64,000 nucleotides of DNA, taken from Agromyces humatus (GTDB lineage Bacteria; Actinomycetota; Actinomycetes; Actinomycetales; Microbacteriaceae). Positions within the stretch are counted from its first letter, which is position 1. Each line of letters opens with the position of its first letter. The position numbers and the translations under genes are program-made. Of the stretch, positions 44,375 to 53,226 are shown piece by piece. The stretch covers positions 62,001 to 126,000 of the forward strand of contig NZ_JAJQPD010000008.1 of NCBI RefSeq assembly GCF_021228295.1, read 5' to 3'. The notes beneath the pieces were generated by a model. The model saw only the letters and a program-made list of their open reading frames with translations. It had not been told where the DNA came from and did not search any database.

Positions 44375-45463
44375 ATGTCCGCCATCATCCGCACCCACGC
44401 CGCTTCAGCGTCATCCGCCGGCCATCCGGGCAACAGCGAGTTCACCGAACTCGCCCGGCTCATTCAGGCGTCGGGACTCATGAGACGCCGCTACGGGTAC
44501 TACTGGACCAAGCTCGTCGCCGTGCCGGTCGCGTATGCCGTTGCGATCGCCGCCTTCATCTGGATCGGCGACAGCTGGTGGCAGCTGGTCGTCGCCGTGG
44601 GGTTCGCGGTGCTGTTCACCCAGACGGCATTCCTGGGGCATGACGCCGCGCACCGCCAGATCTTCAGGTCGGGCGTCTGGAACGACTGGACGTGCCTCGT
44701 CGTGGGCAACCTCTTCGTGGGCATGAGCTACGGGTGGTGGCAGCACAAGCACACGCGCCACCACGCCAATCCCAACAAGATCGGCGCCGATCCCGACATC
44801 GAGCTGCCGGTCATCTCGTTCACGCCCGAGCAGGCCTCGCGCCGGCGCAACGCGCTGACGGGGTGGCTCGTCGCCCATCAGGGCGTCTTCTTCTTCCCGG
44901 TCCTGTTGCTCGAGGGGCTCTCGCTCCACGCGTCGAGCGTGCACCGGGTCTTCGCCAAGGAGCCCGTGAAGCGGCGGTGGGTCGAGATCACCTTTCTGAT
45001 GATTCGAGTCGTCGGATACCTCGCCCTCGTGTTCCTCGTGCTGTCGCCGGGTGTGGCGGCTGCCTTCCTCGGCGTGCAACTCGGACTCTTCGGGTTCTAC
45101 ATGGGTGCCTCGTTCGCGCCGAACCACAAGGGCATGCCCCTCGTGCCGCCGACGCTGAAGCTCGACTTCCTCAGGCGCCAGGCGATGATGAGCCGCAACA
45201 TCCGCGGCAACCGCTGGATCGACACCGCCATGGGCGGACTCAACTACCAGGTCGAGCACCACCTCTTCCCGTCGATGCCGCGCCCGCACCTTCGCCGTGC
45301 CGCGCCGATCATCTCGGGCTACTTGCGCGAGCACGACGTGCCCTACGTGCAGGCCGGACTGTTCGAGTCGTACGGCATCGTGCTGCGCTACATCAACCGC
45401 GTGGGGCTCGGCGAACGGGATCCGTTCGAGTGCCCGCTCGTGGCGGCGCGGCAGACGATCTGA
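44375..45463 (+). CDS. Membrane fatty acid desaturase
   Basis: The 362-residue protein has the three histidine boxes H-D-A-A-H (about 89), H-K-H-T-R-H-H (about 125) and Q-V-E-H-H-L-F-P (about 292), with transmembrane pairs between them. They bind the diiron centre that inserts a double bond in a membrane fatty acid. Family marks are of the acyl-lipid type. ATG 44375 follows a GAAGGA site. Its last 76 bases overlap the tail of the convergent MFS gene. Confidence 0.9.
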   Translation: MSAIIRTHAASASSAGHPGNSEFTELARLIQASGLMRRRYGYYWTKLVAVPVAYAVAIAAFIWIGDSWWQLVVAVGFAVLFTQTAFLGHDAAHRQIFRSGVWNDWTCLVVGNLFVGMSYGWWQHKHTRHHANPNKIGADPDIELPVISFTPEQASRRRNALTGWLVAHQGVFFFPVLLLEGLSLHASSVHRVFAKEPVKRRWVEITFLMIRVVGYLALVFLVLSPGVAAAFLGVQLGLFGFYMGASFAPNHKGMPLVPPTLKLDFLRRQAMMSRNIRGNRWIDTAMGGLNYQVEHHLFPSMPRPHLRRAAPIISGYLREHDVPYVQAGLFESYGIVLRYINRVGLGERDPFECPLVAARQTI

Positions 45464-46791
45464 TTGGCCGGACGCCCCACCGCCGCAACGGACTGCGTCT
45501 CGATCGCGGAGAGCGCCGCGGTCGGGGCATCCGCGAATCGAACGACGGGTCGCCATGCAGACTGCGGATGCCTCGCCACACGCATTCCCCGTGAGAACAC
45601 CAGCCAGCCCAGCCCGATGAGGGCCGCGACCGCGGCCGCGACCGCCGCGACGCCGAGTGCCCACCGCGGGCCCAGGCCGTCGGCGACCGCGCCGACGATG
45701 GGTGCGCCGACGGGTGTTCCGCCGACGAGGATCGCCATGTACAGGGCCATGACGCGGCCCCGCAGCGCGGGATCGGTCGTCGTCTGCACGTAGCCGTTGG
45801 CGGTGGTGAGAATCGTGACGGCGCCGAGGCCGATGAGGATCGTCGAGGCCGCGAACGTCCAGAACGTGGGCATGAGCGCCGCGATCAGCGTGGCGACACC
45901 GAAGAACGCGGTGGCCAGGATGACGATGCGGATGCGGGCGCGCTCACGGCGGGCGGCGAGCAGCGCACCCGTGAGCGAGCCGATCGCGAGGATCGACGAG
46001 AGCAGCCCGTATTCGCCCGCACCGCGCCCGAACTCGACCGCCATCGTCGACGAGAAGATCGGGAAGTTCATGCCGAACGCACCGATCAGGAACACGATGA
46101 CGAACACGATCATGAGGTCGGGTCGCGTCAGCACGTAGCGGAAGCCCGCGATGAACTGGGCCACGGGCCTCTCTGAGCCGGTCGCTCGAACCACCGGCTT
46201 CAGTCGCCCGCCGCGCAGCATGGCGAGGGCGCCGAGCACCGCGAGGAACGAGACGGCGTTGATGACGAACACCCAGCCAGAGCCCACCAGCACGATGAGG
46301 ACGCCGGCGACGGCGGGGCCGATGAGGCGGGCGGAGTTGAACGACGCCGAGTTCAGCGCGACCGCGTTCGACATGTTCGAGCTCGAGACCAGGTCGGAGA
46401 CGAAGGTCTGCCGCGCGGGCATGTCGACGGCGTTGACGATGCCGAGCGCGAGGGCGAACGCGTAGAGGTGCCAGAGCTCGGCGTGGCCGAGGATGAGCAG
46501 CAGGCCCAGGCCGAGTCCGAGGAGCATGAGGGCCGACTGGGTGAACATCAGGATCTTGCGGCGCTCGAAGCGGTCGGCGAGAAGGCCGGTGATGGGCACG
46601 AGAAGCAGCTGCGGGGCGAACTGCAGGGCCATGGTGATGCCCACGGCGAAGGCGTCGTTGTCGGTGAGTTCGGTGAGGACGACCCAGTTCTGGGCCGTGG
46701 CCTGCATCCAGGCGCCCACGTTCGAGACGAGGGCGCCAATGAACCAGATGCGGTAGTTGCGGTGGGCGAGGGAACGGAACATGGCACTCAC
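45388..46791 (-). CDS. MFS exporter coupled to a MarR regulator
   Basis: The 467-residue protein is an MFS_3/enterobactin-exporter-like permease: F-R-S-L-A-H-R-N-Y-R-I-W-F at the start and 12 hydrophobic segments, with a conserved D-R-F-E-R-R-K loop. The GTG start at 46791 overlaps the marR stop as GTGA; the ATG at 46782 is an alternative. The last 70 residues are non-membrane and low complexity, and the end overlaps the desaturase gene antiparallel by 76 bp. The substrate is unknown. Confidence 0.86.
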   Translation of the reverse strand: MSAMFRSLAHRNYRIWFIGALVSNVGAWMQATAQNWVVLTELTDNDAFAVGITMALQFAPQLLLVPITGLLADRFERRKILMFTQSALMLLGLGLGLLLILGHAELWHLYAFALALGIVNAVDMPARQTFVSDLVSSSNMSNAVALNSASFNSARLIGPAVAGVLIVLVGSGWVFVINAVSFLAVLGALAMLRGGRLKPVVRATGSERPVAQFIAGFRYVLTRPDLMIVFVIVFLIGAFGMNFPIFSSTMAVEFGRGAGEYGLLSSILAIGSLTGALLAARRERARIRIVILATAFFGVATLIAALMPTFWTFAASTILIGLGAVTILTTANGYVQTTTDPALRGRVMALYMAILVGGTPVGAPIVGAVADGLGPRWALGVAAVAAAVAALIGLGWLVFSRGMRVARHPQSAWRPVVRFADAPTAALSAIETQSVAAVGRPANQIVCRAATSGHSNGSRSPSPTRLM

Positions 46792-47210
46792 TGGGTGGCG
46801 AGTCCTCCGATCAGTTCTGCGGCGCGGGCGAGTACGGCGCGGTCTTCTTTCGAGAGGTCGCGCAGGCGGGTGGTGAGCCATGCGTCTCGCTGCGAGATGG
46901 TGGCCTTGACGAGGGCGAGGCCAGCGTCGTTCAGGGTGATGTTGGTCTTGCGGCGGTCGACCTCGTCGGCGGTGCGCTCGATGTAGCCGGTCTCTTCGAG
47001 GCAGTTGACGGTGCGGTTCATCGACGGCGCCGACACCTTCTCGCGCTCGGCGAGCTGTGTAAGGGTCTGCGTGCCGCCGCGGTAGAGCGCGCCGAGCACC
47101 GCGAACTGGGCATCGCTGAGCGCCTCGTCGGCCTTCTGCGCACGCATTCGGCGGGCCAGTCGAAAGGTCGCCAAACGCAGCTCGGTGCTTTGCTCTGCGA
47201 TGGTTGCCAT
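46788..47210 (-). CDS. MarR family repressor
   Basis: The 140-residue winged-helix protein has the family core L-S-D-A-Q-F-A-V-L-G-A-L, the DNA-recognition helix V-S-A-P-S-M-N-R-T-V-N-C-L-E-E-T-G-Y-I and the wing D-R-R-K-T-N. It is the first gene of a two-gene operon with the MFS exporter. An operator fills its own promoter, implying autoregulation relieved by a phenolic or drug ligand. The ATG at 47210 appears to be the transcription start. Confidence 0.9.
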   Translation of the reverse strand: MATIAEQSTELRLATFRLARRMRAQKADEALSDAQFAVLGALYRGGTQTLTQLAEREKVSAPSMNRTVNCLEETGYIERTADEVDRRKTNITLNDAGLALVKATISQRDAWLTTRLRDLSKEDRAVLARAAELIGGLATQ

Positions 47211-47218
47211 GGCTAATT

Positions 47219-47247
47219 AGTGTAGCTCATTAGCGTGGCTAAGTAAA
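47219..47247 (-). promoter_or_regulatory. MarR-MFS promoter with inverted-repeat operator and leaderless start
   Basis: TTTACT (47247-47242), 17 bases, then TACACT (47224-47219) lead to a start within the ATG at 47210. The spacer holds TTAGC-GTG-GCTAA (47230-47242), a likely MarR site. Confidence 0.7.
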
Positions 47248-47281
47248 ATTGGTCTGGCGCCGTCGCGCTCTGATGACACGA

Positions 47282-47312
47282 CGAGGGGCCCGCGCGTCGC
47301 GCGGACCCCTCG
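47282..47312. terminator. Terminator hairpin after the GH31 gene
   Basis: CGAGGGG and CCCCTCG, with inner CCGCGC and GCGCGG, form a 13-bp stem with one mismatch and a three-base loop. It follows the glycosidase stop by 31 bp. Confidence 0.7.
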
Positions 47313-47323
47313 GAGGCAGGATG

Positions 47324-47356
47324 CCTCAGTCGCAGACGAGCCTCAGTCGCAGACGA
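47324..47356. repeat. 17-bp tandem duplication over the GH31 stop codon
   Basis: CCTCAGTCGCAGACGA occurs at 47324-47339 and 47341-47356. The unit includes the stop codon and the last codons. The second copy ends the gene and the first lies just after it. Confidence 0.75.
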
Positions 47357-50300
47357 ACTTCGCGTCACCCCACACGCCGTGGGCGCCGTTGATGCTGCCC
47401 GGCGCCTCGACGATCAGGTCGACGTACTGCGCCCCGCTGAGGTCGACGTCCAGAGACTCGGGTGCGAACCCGGGTGTGAACGTGCGCGACTGGTAGCGGT
47501 TGACCCCGTCGGCGTCGACCTTGAAGATCACGTTGCCGGCGAAGCCGGCCTCGAGTCCCACGTCCGCGGTGAAGGCGCTGCACGCCCCGCCCACGTAGTA
47601 GGTGATCTTCGACAGTGCGTGCACGCCGAGACCCTTCTCGTACGTCGGCCGCTCACCCGTAGCGGGGTCGGTGTAGTTGATCGCGAGCGGCAGGTCGGGC
47701 GAGTTCGCGGCGTCCTTGTTCGCCACGTTCTTGCCGATGACCCCCCAGCCGTTCGTGGCGCTCAGCCACGGCAGCTCCGAGGCGAACACCGTGCCGCTCG
47801 GCGGCGTCGGCAGCGGCTGGTCGACGACCTTCCAGTCGAAGATCTTGAGCCGCGACTCGGTCGGCAGCACGACGTACGCGAGCTCCTTCGCCGGGTTCAA
47901 GCGCACCATGTTCGAGTACACCTGGTACCTGCCCGTGGGGTACTCGTACACCGCGGGGTTCGTCGCGCTGTTGCGCCCGAGCGAGGTGATCGCGACGCTC
48001 GAGCCGCCGAGCCCCGAGGCTTGCAGCAGCCAGTTCGGGAAGTACACGCTCTGCTTCGAGACGGTGCCGTCGGTGTAGTGGAGCTCGAGCTCGGGGTTCA
48101 CCCCGCCGCCCGTGGCCGCCGAGGCGAGCAGGGCGAGGTGGGTTCCCTGCCCCGAGAGCGCGACCGTCTGCCCCGCGGGTGCGACCGAGTCGGCCGCGCC
48201 CGAGGGGGCCGGCCAGGTGTACTCGATCGCCGCGTCGCCGGTGCCGACGGTGACCGTCGAACCGGGGGTGACCCCGGCGCGGGCGAGCGCCTCGGCCGAG
48301 AACGTGGCACCGCCGCCGTCGAAGTTCCCGGCCTTCGCCGTTGCGATCTCGGTGACCGAGTCGGCGTTGAACGCGCCTGCCAGCGAGCCGTACGCGACGT
48401 ACAGCTGGTTCGCTCCCGACACCGTGTTCGGGTCGCCCTGCGAGGTGAAGGCCGCCTCGACCGTCACGGTCTGCAGGTCCGCTGCAGCGGCATCCGTCAC
48501 CTCGAAGACGAACTCGGCGCTCGCCGAGCCGCCCGCCTTCACCGTGCCGACCCGGTCGCCGGCCGACGAGACGAGGGTCCAACCCTCGGGCGCGACGGGC
48601 GTCAGCACGACGCCGTCCTTGGCCTTGGTGCCGGTGTTCCGGAACGCGGCGGCCACCGTGGTCTGCTCGCCCTGGAAGATGCGATCGGCGAGCTCGACGG
48701 CGACCGATGCCGCGGAGGCATCGGCGTCCTTGCCGCCCACGCTGCTCGTGGCGGCCAGCACGACCTCGGCACGCTCGCCCGAGGCGATCGGCTCGAGCTT
48801 GACGGCGACGACACCGCCGGCGTCGTCGGCGTCGTAGAACCAGCCGGATGCCGCGGCCTCGAGTTCGGCCATCGACCCGTGCTCGCCCAACCTGACGTCG
48901 TCGATCGTCACGTTCGCCGGAGCCGAGCCGGTGTGCGCCTCGATGACGTACGGACGGGCGTCCGCCTTGCCCGCGTACTCGCCATCGCGTGCCCCGATCT
49001 CGACGGTCACGGTGCCCTTCTTGCCCGCGGCGGGTGCCGTGACCGAGAAGTCCTGCGTGCTCGAGGCGCCGTCGGCGTAGGCGCGGGTGACCTTGTCGTC
49101 CTCGTAGAGTGCGAACTCGCTCTCGCCCTGCGGGTACACCGAGAGCGTGATCGGCGAGTCCTCGGGAACGAGCGAGGCGTTGCGGGCGACGATGCCTTGC
49201 GGCACCAGTGCGCCGGCGCGCACGAAGATCGGCAGGCGCTCGAGCGGAGCGGGGTGGCCGTTCAGCACCTGCCCGCCCTCGTGCACCTTGCCCGTCCAGT
49301 AGTCGACCCACTGGTCGCCGGCCGGCAGGTAGATGCCGTTGCGCACCGCGGTCTTCGTGAACACGGGGGCGACGAGGTAGTCGCTTCCGAGCAGGAACTC
49401 GTTGTTGGCCTCGACGCTGTACGCGCCCGGGTCCTTCGGGTACTCGAGCGCGATCGACCGCATCATCGGCAGGCCGCTGCGGTGCGATTCTGCCGCGAGC
49501 GAGTAGATGTAGGGCATGAGCTGCTGGCGCAGCTGCAGGTAGTCGCGGTTGATCGCGGTCGCCTGCTCCCCGTACAGCCACGGACGCTTGTCGGTGCTGG
49601 CCCAGCCGCTCATCGAGTACAGCGCGGGGGCGAACGCCTTCCACTGCAGGTCGCGCACGTAGCTCTCGGCCGAACCGCCGAAGATGCCGTCGACATCACC
49701 CGTGGTGAACGGCAGGCCCGAGTTTCCGGCGCCGGTGAGCGCCGAGACCTGCCAGCGCACGGCGTCGAGGTTGCCCGAGTGATCGCCCGTCCACTGCATG
49801 CCGCAGCGTTGCGAGCCGGCCCAGCCCTCGACCATGAGCGAGGTGCCACGGGCGTCGGAGTACTGCTCGATGCCGTTGTAGGCGGCCTCGCAGCCGGTGA
49901 GCGCGAGGCGGTAGCCCGAGCCGACCCAGGCCACGTCGAGCTTGCGCAGGCGAATGCCGGCCTCACCGACCTCGTACTCCTGTTCGGTGAGCGAGCGCTG
50001 CGTCCAGAGCCCGGTCTTCAGGCCGGTCTCGGCCTCGATCGCGTCGACCGTCTCAGGCAGCTCCTGGTACTCGCAGCCGTAGCCGTCGTTGACGAGCATC
50101 CAACCTGCGGGCATGTCGTGCTCGACGAAGCCCTTCGCGATCTCGAGCGCCTGCGGGGTTCGCAGCTTCGCCGGGTCCTTCGAACCCGAGTACGTCGGGC
50201 TCGAACGGTTGTAGCAGTCGGCGTCACCGTACTCGAGCGCATAGACCGGCGGCATCATCGGCCGGCCGGTGAGCTTCGTGTAGCCGTCGAGCGCCTTCGT

Positions 50301-51155
50301 GTACGAGCCGACGAAGTAGTAGGCGTCGAAGCGCTGCTCGGCGTGCGTCGTCGTGTGCGCCGCGAAGTCGTAGCTGCCCGCGGCGAAGGTGTTGCGCAGC
50401 ACACCGTAGCCGTTGGACGACATGTAGTAGGGCACCGCGTTCGGGTAGCCCTCGTCGTCCCAGTCGAAGTTGCGTGCGACGTTGATGGTCGCCCCGGTGT
50501 GCACCGAGCGGCCGTTCTGCATGCCGCCGCCGAGGAACTGCTCGCCGTCGAACTCGTCGAGGTGCTGGGTGGTCGAGCGGTCGCCGAAGGTCAGCGGCGC
50601 GGATTCCGACCAGACCACTGAGCCGTCGCTGCGCTTCAGGGTGGCGGCACCCGAGGCGCGGTCGACCTCGAGCGTGACCGCCGAGGTCGCGATCGCGATG
50701 GTGTCGCCGTCGTTCACATCGACGGATGTCCCGTCGAAGTCGCCGGTGCCCACGACGATGTTCGCGGTGCGTGCGGGGTCGCCCTGCGGGGTGTTCGCCG
50801 GATCGGTGAACTCGCCGGTCGGCGTGGCCTCGAGGCGGAGCGTGCGCTCGTCGAGGAAGGTCGCCCGCAGCGCGCCGTGCTCGGCCCCGAGCGTGACGCT
50901 CGCGCCGTCCTGCTCGACGTCGACGATGGCGCCGAGCGTCTCACCCGTCTCGTCGACGGGCACCTCGGGGATCACCTTCTTCGGCGTGATGGGCGTGGGT
51001 TCCGTCGCCGCGGCGGCCGGTTCGGGGGTCGATCCGACGGCGAGGGCGACGGAGCTCATGCCGGTCATCGCGACGATCGCCGCGAGACCGAGTGCGGTGG
51101 CGCGCCGGGGTCGCCCGGCGACGCGTGTTCGGGGTGGAAGCATCGTTGCTCGCAT
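47343..51155 (-). CDS. Secreted glycoside hydrolase, GH31 type, with C-terminal carbohydrate-binding modules
   Basis: The 1270-residue protein has an N-terminal signal region (residues 1-50, R-R-rich then hydrophobic), a GH31-like catalytic part (about 200-720) and C-terminal beta domains. The last of these (from about 1130) resembles an NPCBM, with G-L-G-V-H-A-L-S-K-I-T-Y-Y-V-G. The nucleophile candidate is D407 in K-L-D-V-A-W-V-G and the acid/base candidate D458 in W-T-G-D-H-S-G. These contexts resemble the branch containing alpha-N-acetylgalactosaminidases, though simple alpha-glucosidase or galactosidase action is possible. ATG 51155 is chosen over an upstream TTG for a better signal peptide. 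Confidence 0.82.
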   Translation of the reverse strand: MRATMLPPRTRVAGRPRRATALGLAAIVAMTGMSSVALAVGSTPEPAAAATEPTPITPKKVIPEVPVDETGETLGAIVDVEQDGASVTLGAEHGALRATFLDERTLRLEATPTGEFTDPANTPQGDPARTANIVVGTGDFDGTSVDVNDGDTIAIATSAVTLEVDRASGAATLKRSDGSVVWSESAPLTFGDRSTTQHLDEFDGEQFLGGGMQNGRSVHTGATINVARNFDWDDEGYPNAVPYYMSSNGYGVLRNTFAAGSYDFAAHTTTHAEQRFDAYYFVGSYTKALDGYTKLTGRPMMPPVYALEYGDADCYNRSSPTYSGSKDPAKLRTPQALEIAKGFVEHDMPAGWMLVNDGYGCEYQELPETVDAIEAETGLKTGLWTQRSLTEQEYEVGEAGIRLRKLDVAWVGSGYRLALTGCEAAYNGIEQYSDARGTSLMVEGWAGSQRCGMQWTGDHSGNLDAVRWQVSALTGAGNSGLPFTTGDVDGIFGGSAESYVRDLQWKAFAPALYSMSGWASTDKRPWLYGEQATAINRDYLQLRQQLMPYIYSLAAESHRSGLPMMRSIALEYPKDPGAYSVEANNEFLLGSDYLVAPVFTKTAVRNGIYLPAGDQWVDYWTGKVHEGGQVLNGHPAPLERLPIFVRAGALVPQGIVARNASLVPEDSPITLSVYPQGESEFALYEDDKVTRAYADGASSTQDFSVTAPAAGKKGTVTVEIGARDGEYAGKADARPYVIEAHTGSAPANVTIDDVRLGEHGSMAELEAAASGWFYDADDAGGVVAVKLEPIASGERAEVVLAATSSVGGKDADASAASVAVELADRIFQGEQTTVAAAFRNTGTKAKDGVVLTPVAPEGWTLVSSAGDRVGTVKAGGSASAEFVFEVTDAAAADLQTVTVEAAFTSQGDPNTVSGANQLYVAYGSLAGAFNADSVTEIATAKAGNFDGGGATFSAEALARAGVTPGSTVTVGTGDAAIEYTWPAPSGAADSVAPAGQTVALSGQGTHLALLASAATGGGVNPELELHYTDGTVSKQSVYFPNWLLQASGLGGSSVAITSLGRNSATNPAVYEYPTGRYQVYSNMVRLNPAKELAYVVLPTESRLKIFDWKVVDQPLPTPPSGTVFASELPWLSATNGWGVIGKNVANKDAANSPDLPLAINYTDPATGERPTYEKGLGVHALSKITYYVGGACSAFTADVGLEAGFAGNVIFKVDADGVNRYQSRTFTPGFAPESLDVDLSGAQYVDLIVEAPGSINGAHGVWGDAKFVCD

Positions 51156-51189
51156 TCGTAGTTGTGAGTGAATATGGTTGAAACACTGC

Positions 51190-51230
51190 GAAACGTTCAA
51201 ATAAGATCATTTGTGAATCATCCCCGTCAA
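51190..51230 (-). promoter_or_regulatory. Putative promoter/operator of the GH31 gene
   Basis: On the minus strand TTGACG (51230-51225) and TCTTAT (18 bases later) form a weak promoter. TTGAACGTTTCG starts at 51200, near the expected transcription start, and resembles a LacI half-palindrome with one base lost. Confidence 0.35.
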
Positions 51231-51375
51231 GGGGAATCAACGAATTGAATGACGAATCCGGGCCGACCGCCGACGGTCGGGCAATTCCGGCGTCAAGGTC
51301 TCCAGCGCGCCTCGGGTGCACCTCGGAGCGCGTCGCGTGAGCGCGAACGGATGTCGCGACTGCCACAATGTCCGC

Positions 51376-52224
51376 ATGCCCACGTTCACCGACGACTACG
51401 GAGTCCGAATCCACTACCGGTCGTGGCGCGTGCCCGACCCGACGGCCGTGGTGCAGCTCGCCCACGGCATCGGCGACCACATCGGCCGATACGGCGAGCT
51501 CATCGAGGCGCTCAACACGGCCGGGTACTCGGTATGGGCCGACGATCACCGCGGTCACGGGCAGACGGGCTTCGAGCAGCACGGCGGCGACCTCACGCGC
51601 ATGGGTCGGCCGGGCCCCGGCGGAATGCGCGCGGCGATCTCCGGCCTCGAGCGCTTCGGCGAGGTCATCCGCGACGCCGAGGGTGACGAGGTTCCGCTGG
51701 TCATGCTCGCACACTCGTGGGGGTCGTTCATGGCGCAGCACATCGTCAACCGGCATCCTGATCGCTACGACGCCGTCGTGCTCACCGGCACCTCGTGGCT
51801 GCAGCTCGGCTACACGAACATCGGAGACCTCAACAAGCGCTTCGCCAGGCCGGGTGGCACCCCGATGGACTGGATCAGCCGTGACACGGCCGTTCCCGAA
51901 GCGTTCATGGCCGATCCATACACGACGAGCCGCACGCTGCAACAGCTGTTCGGCTGGCCGCAGTCGTTCACGCTCATCAGACGGCCGTCGAAGCGGATTC
52001 CCAGCGAGCTCCCGCTGCTCATCATGGTCGGCTCAGAGGACGTCGTCGGGGGCGTGCGCGGCTCGAGGGCGCTCCTGAAGGACTACATCCGGCGGGCGAA
52101 CCTCGTCGACGCGACGCTCATCGTCTACGACGGTGCCAGGCATGAGTTGTTCAACGAGACGAACCGCGAAGAGGTGCGCGGCGACCTGATCCGCTGGCTC
52201 GACGAGCGTTTCGCGGTCGACTGA
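51376..52224 (+). CDS. Alpha/beta hydrolase, lysophospholipase/monoacylglycerol lipase-like
   Basis: The 282-residue protein has the serine hydrolase core: V-V-Q-L-A-H-G-I-G-D-H, nucleophile S114 in A-H-S-W-G-S, D in G-S-E-D-V and H in G-A-R-H-E-L-F-N-E. It matches the Serine_aminopeptidase/lysophospholipase (PldB-like) group. The nucleophile elbow is H-S-W-G-S rather than G-H-S-M-G-G. Substrate is not determinable. A CACAAT box ends six bases before ATG 51376. Confidence 0.87.
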   Translation: MPTFTDDYGVRIHYRSWRVPDPTAVVQLAHGIGDHIGRYGELIEALNTAGYSVWADDHRGHGQTGFEQHGGDLTRMGRPGPGGMRAAISGLERFGEVIRDAEGDEVPLVMLAHSWGSFMAQHIVNRHPDRYDAVVLTGTSWLQLGYTNIGDLNKRFARPGGTPMDWISRDTAVPEAFMADPYTTSRTLQQLFGWPQSFTLIRRPSKRIPSELPLLIMVGSEDVVGGVRGSRALLKDYIRRANLVDATLIVYDGARHELFNETNREEVRGDLIRWLDERFAVD

Positions 52225-52229
52225 CCGTC

Positions 52230-52262
52230 GGTCGAGGAGCGACGCAGGAACGTATCGAGACC
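52230..52262. repeat. Interspersed repeat, single degenerate copy
   Basis: GGTCGAGGAGCGACG...CGTATCGAGACC follows the hydrolase stop by five bases and matches one arm of the repeat type seen at 28295 and 55426. Confidence 0.65.
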
Positions 52263-52285
52263 TCCCCGGGGGCTGCGTGGGCGAC

Positions 52286-52927
52286 TCAGCCTGCCCGCGA
52301 CGCCGGCACGTCGAACCCGAGCAGACGGATGCGCGGGTGGTGGGCGGCGCGCGACTCGGTCGCCCACGGATAGACGATCGTCGTCAGATTGCAGTTGCCG
52401 AGCACGGGCAGCAGGTCGCGGTAGCCGTCGGGGTCCATGCCCGCGAGCTCGCAGAACATCAGCCTGATGAGGGTCGCGTGCGCCACGATGAGCACCCTGC
52501 CGTCGGGGAACTCGGCGACCAGCTCGTCGAGCACCGGCAGGGCGCGAGCGATGCCGGTCCGGCCGGCCTCGCCGCCCGGCAACGGGTTCGACGCGGGCGC
52601 CTCGCAGAACGCGGTCCATTCGGCGGGGAAGCGTTCGGCGATCTCGTCGGGCGTGAGCCCCTCGGCGTCGCCGAAGTCGATCTCGACGAGACGGTCGTCG
52701 AGACGCAGCTCGAGGCCCGTCGTCTCGATTGCCGGTGCCGCCGACCGCCGTGCACGGCTGAGCGGGGACGCCACGATCGCGTCGAGGTGCGCATCGGCCG
52801 CCCAGGCGCCGAGCGCGGCGGCCTGCCCGAGGCCGTGGCGCGTGAGCGCGACGTCGGAGTTGCCCGCGTAGCGGTGCTCGGCGTGCCAGATCGTCTCGCC
52901 GTGGCGCGCAAGGAAGAACGTCGTCAT
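52286..52927 (-). CDS. Histidine phosphatase family protein
   Basis: The 213-residue protein has the phosphoglycerate-mutase/phosphatase signature L-A-R-H-G-E-T (catalytic H near 9), A-S-P-L-S-R-A-R and a second-histidine context V-A-H-A-T-L. It dephosphorylates a small molecule or sugar phosphate. ATG 52927 follows TACGCT (52939-52934) by six bases with no Shine-Dalgarno site. Confidence 0.88.
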   Translation of the reverse strand: MTTFFLARHGETIWHAEHRYAGNSDVALTRHGLGQAAALGAWAADAHLDAIVASPLSRARRSAAPAIETTGLELRLDDRLVEIDFGDAEGLTPDEIAERFPAEWTAFCEAPASNPLPGGEAGRTGIARALPVLDELVAEFPDGRVLIVAHATLIRLMFCELAGMDPDGYRDLLPVLGNCNLTTIVYPWATESRAAHHPRIRLLGFDVPASRAG

Positions 52928-52933
52928 GCCGCA

Positions 52934-52939
52934 AGCGTA
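52934..52939 (-). promoter_or_regulatory. -10-like box of the histidine phosphatase gene
   Basis: TACGCT ends six bases before the ATG at 52927. Confidence 0.45.
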
Positions 52940-52953
52940 CGCAGGAAGCCGCA

Positions 52954-52988
52954 GGTTGAGGAGGGAGCGGAGCGACCGTCTCGAAACC
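52954..52988. repeat. Interspersed repeat, single copy
   Basis: GGTTGAGGAGGGAGCGGAGC...GTCTCGAAACC is a consensus-like copy in the 299-bp gap between the phosphatase and lipoate ligase. No gene is seen in that gap. Confidence 0.8.
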
Positions 52989-53135
52989 GCGTGATGAACG
53001 GGCGCGAGTGCGTAGGTTTTAAGCGGCGGCCCTGCGGCTTGGCTCCTCGGCGTGGCGCTCCGGCGGGTGCGGTCGTTCCGGGTGCATCTGGTGGCGTTCG
53101 CGATGCGCGGACTCGTCATCGGGGCGGCGGTCGCT

Positions 53136-53193
53136 GGTCTCGAGACGGCGCCAGCGCGCCTCCTCGACCCACCGCCTTCGTCGCTCCTGAACC
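53136..53193. repeat. Interspersed repeat, inverted orientation, with partial second copy
   Basis: GGTCTCGAGACGGCGCC...CTCCTCGACCC (53136-53170) is the reverse-orientation repeat and a partial one follows to 53193. It matches the left arm at 55430 closely. Confidence 0.7.
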
Positions 53194-53213
53194 CACTCGA
53201 ACGGCGCGATCCG

Positions 53214-53219
53214 TAGGCT
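53214..53219 (+). promoter_or_regulatory. -10-like box of the lipoate ligase gene
   Basis: TAGGCT is followed after seven bases by ATG 53227, implying a leaderless transcript. Confidence 0.45.
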
Positions 53220-53226
53220 GTACCCC

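Noticed and set aside
47379..50621. Open frame of 1080 codons on the plus strand, antisense to the GH31 gene
   Set aside because: It is the antisense shadow of a GC-rich gene with a strong third-position bias. It has no motifs, and its composition is Arg/Asp/Val rich. The minus-strand frame has a signal peptide and GH31 motifs.
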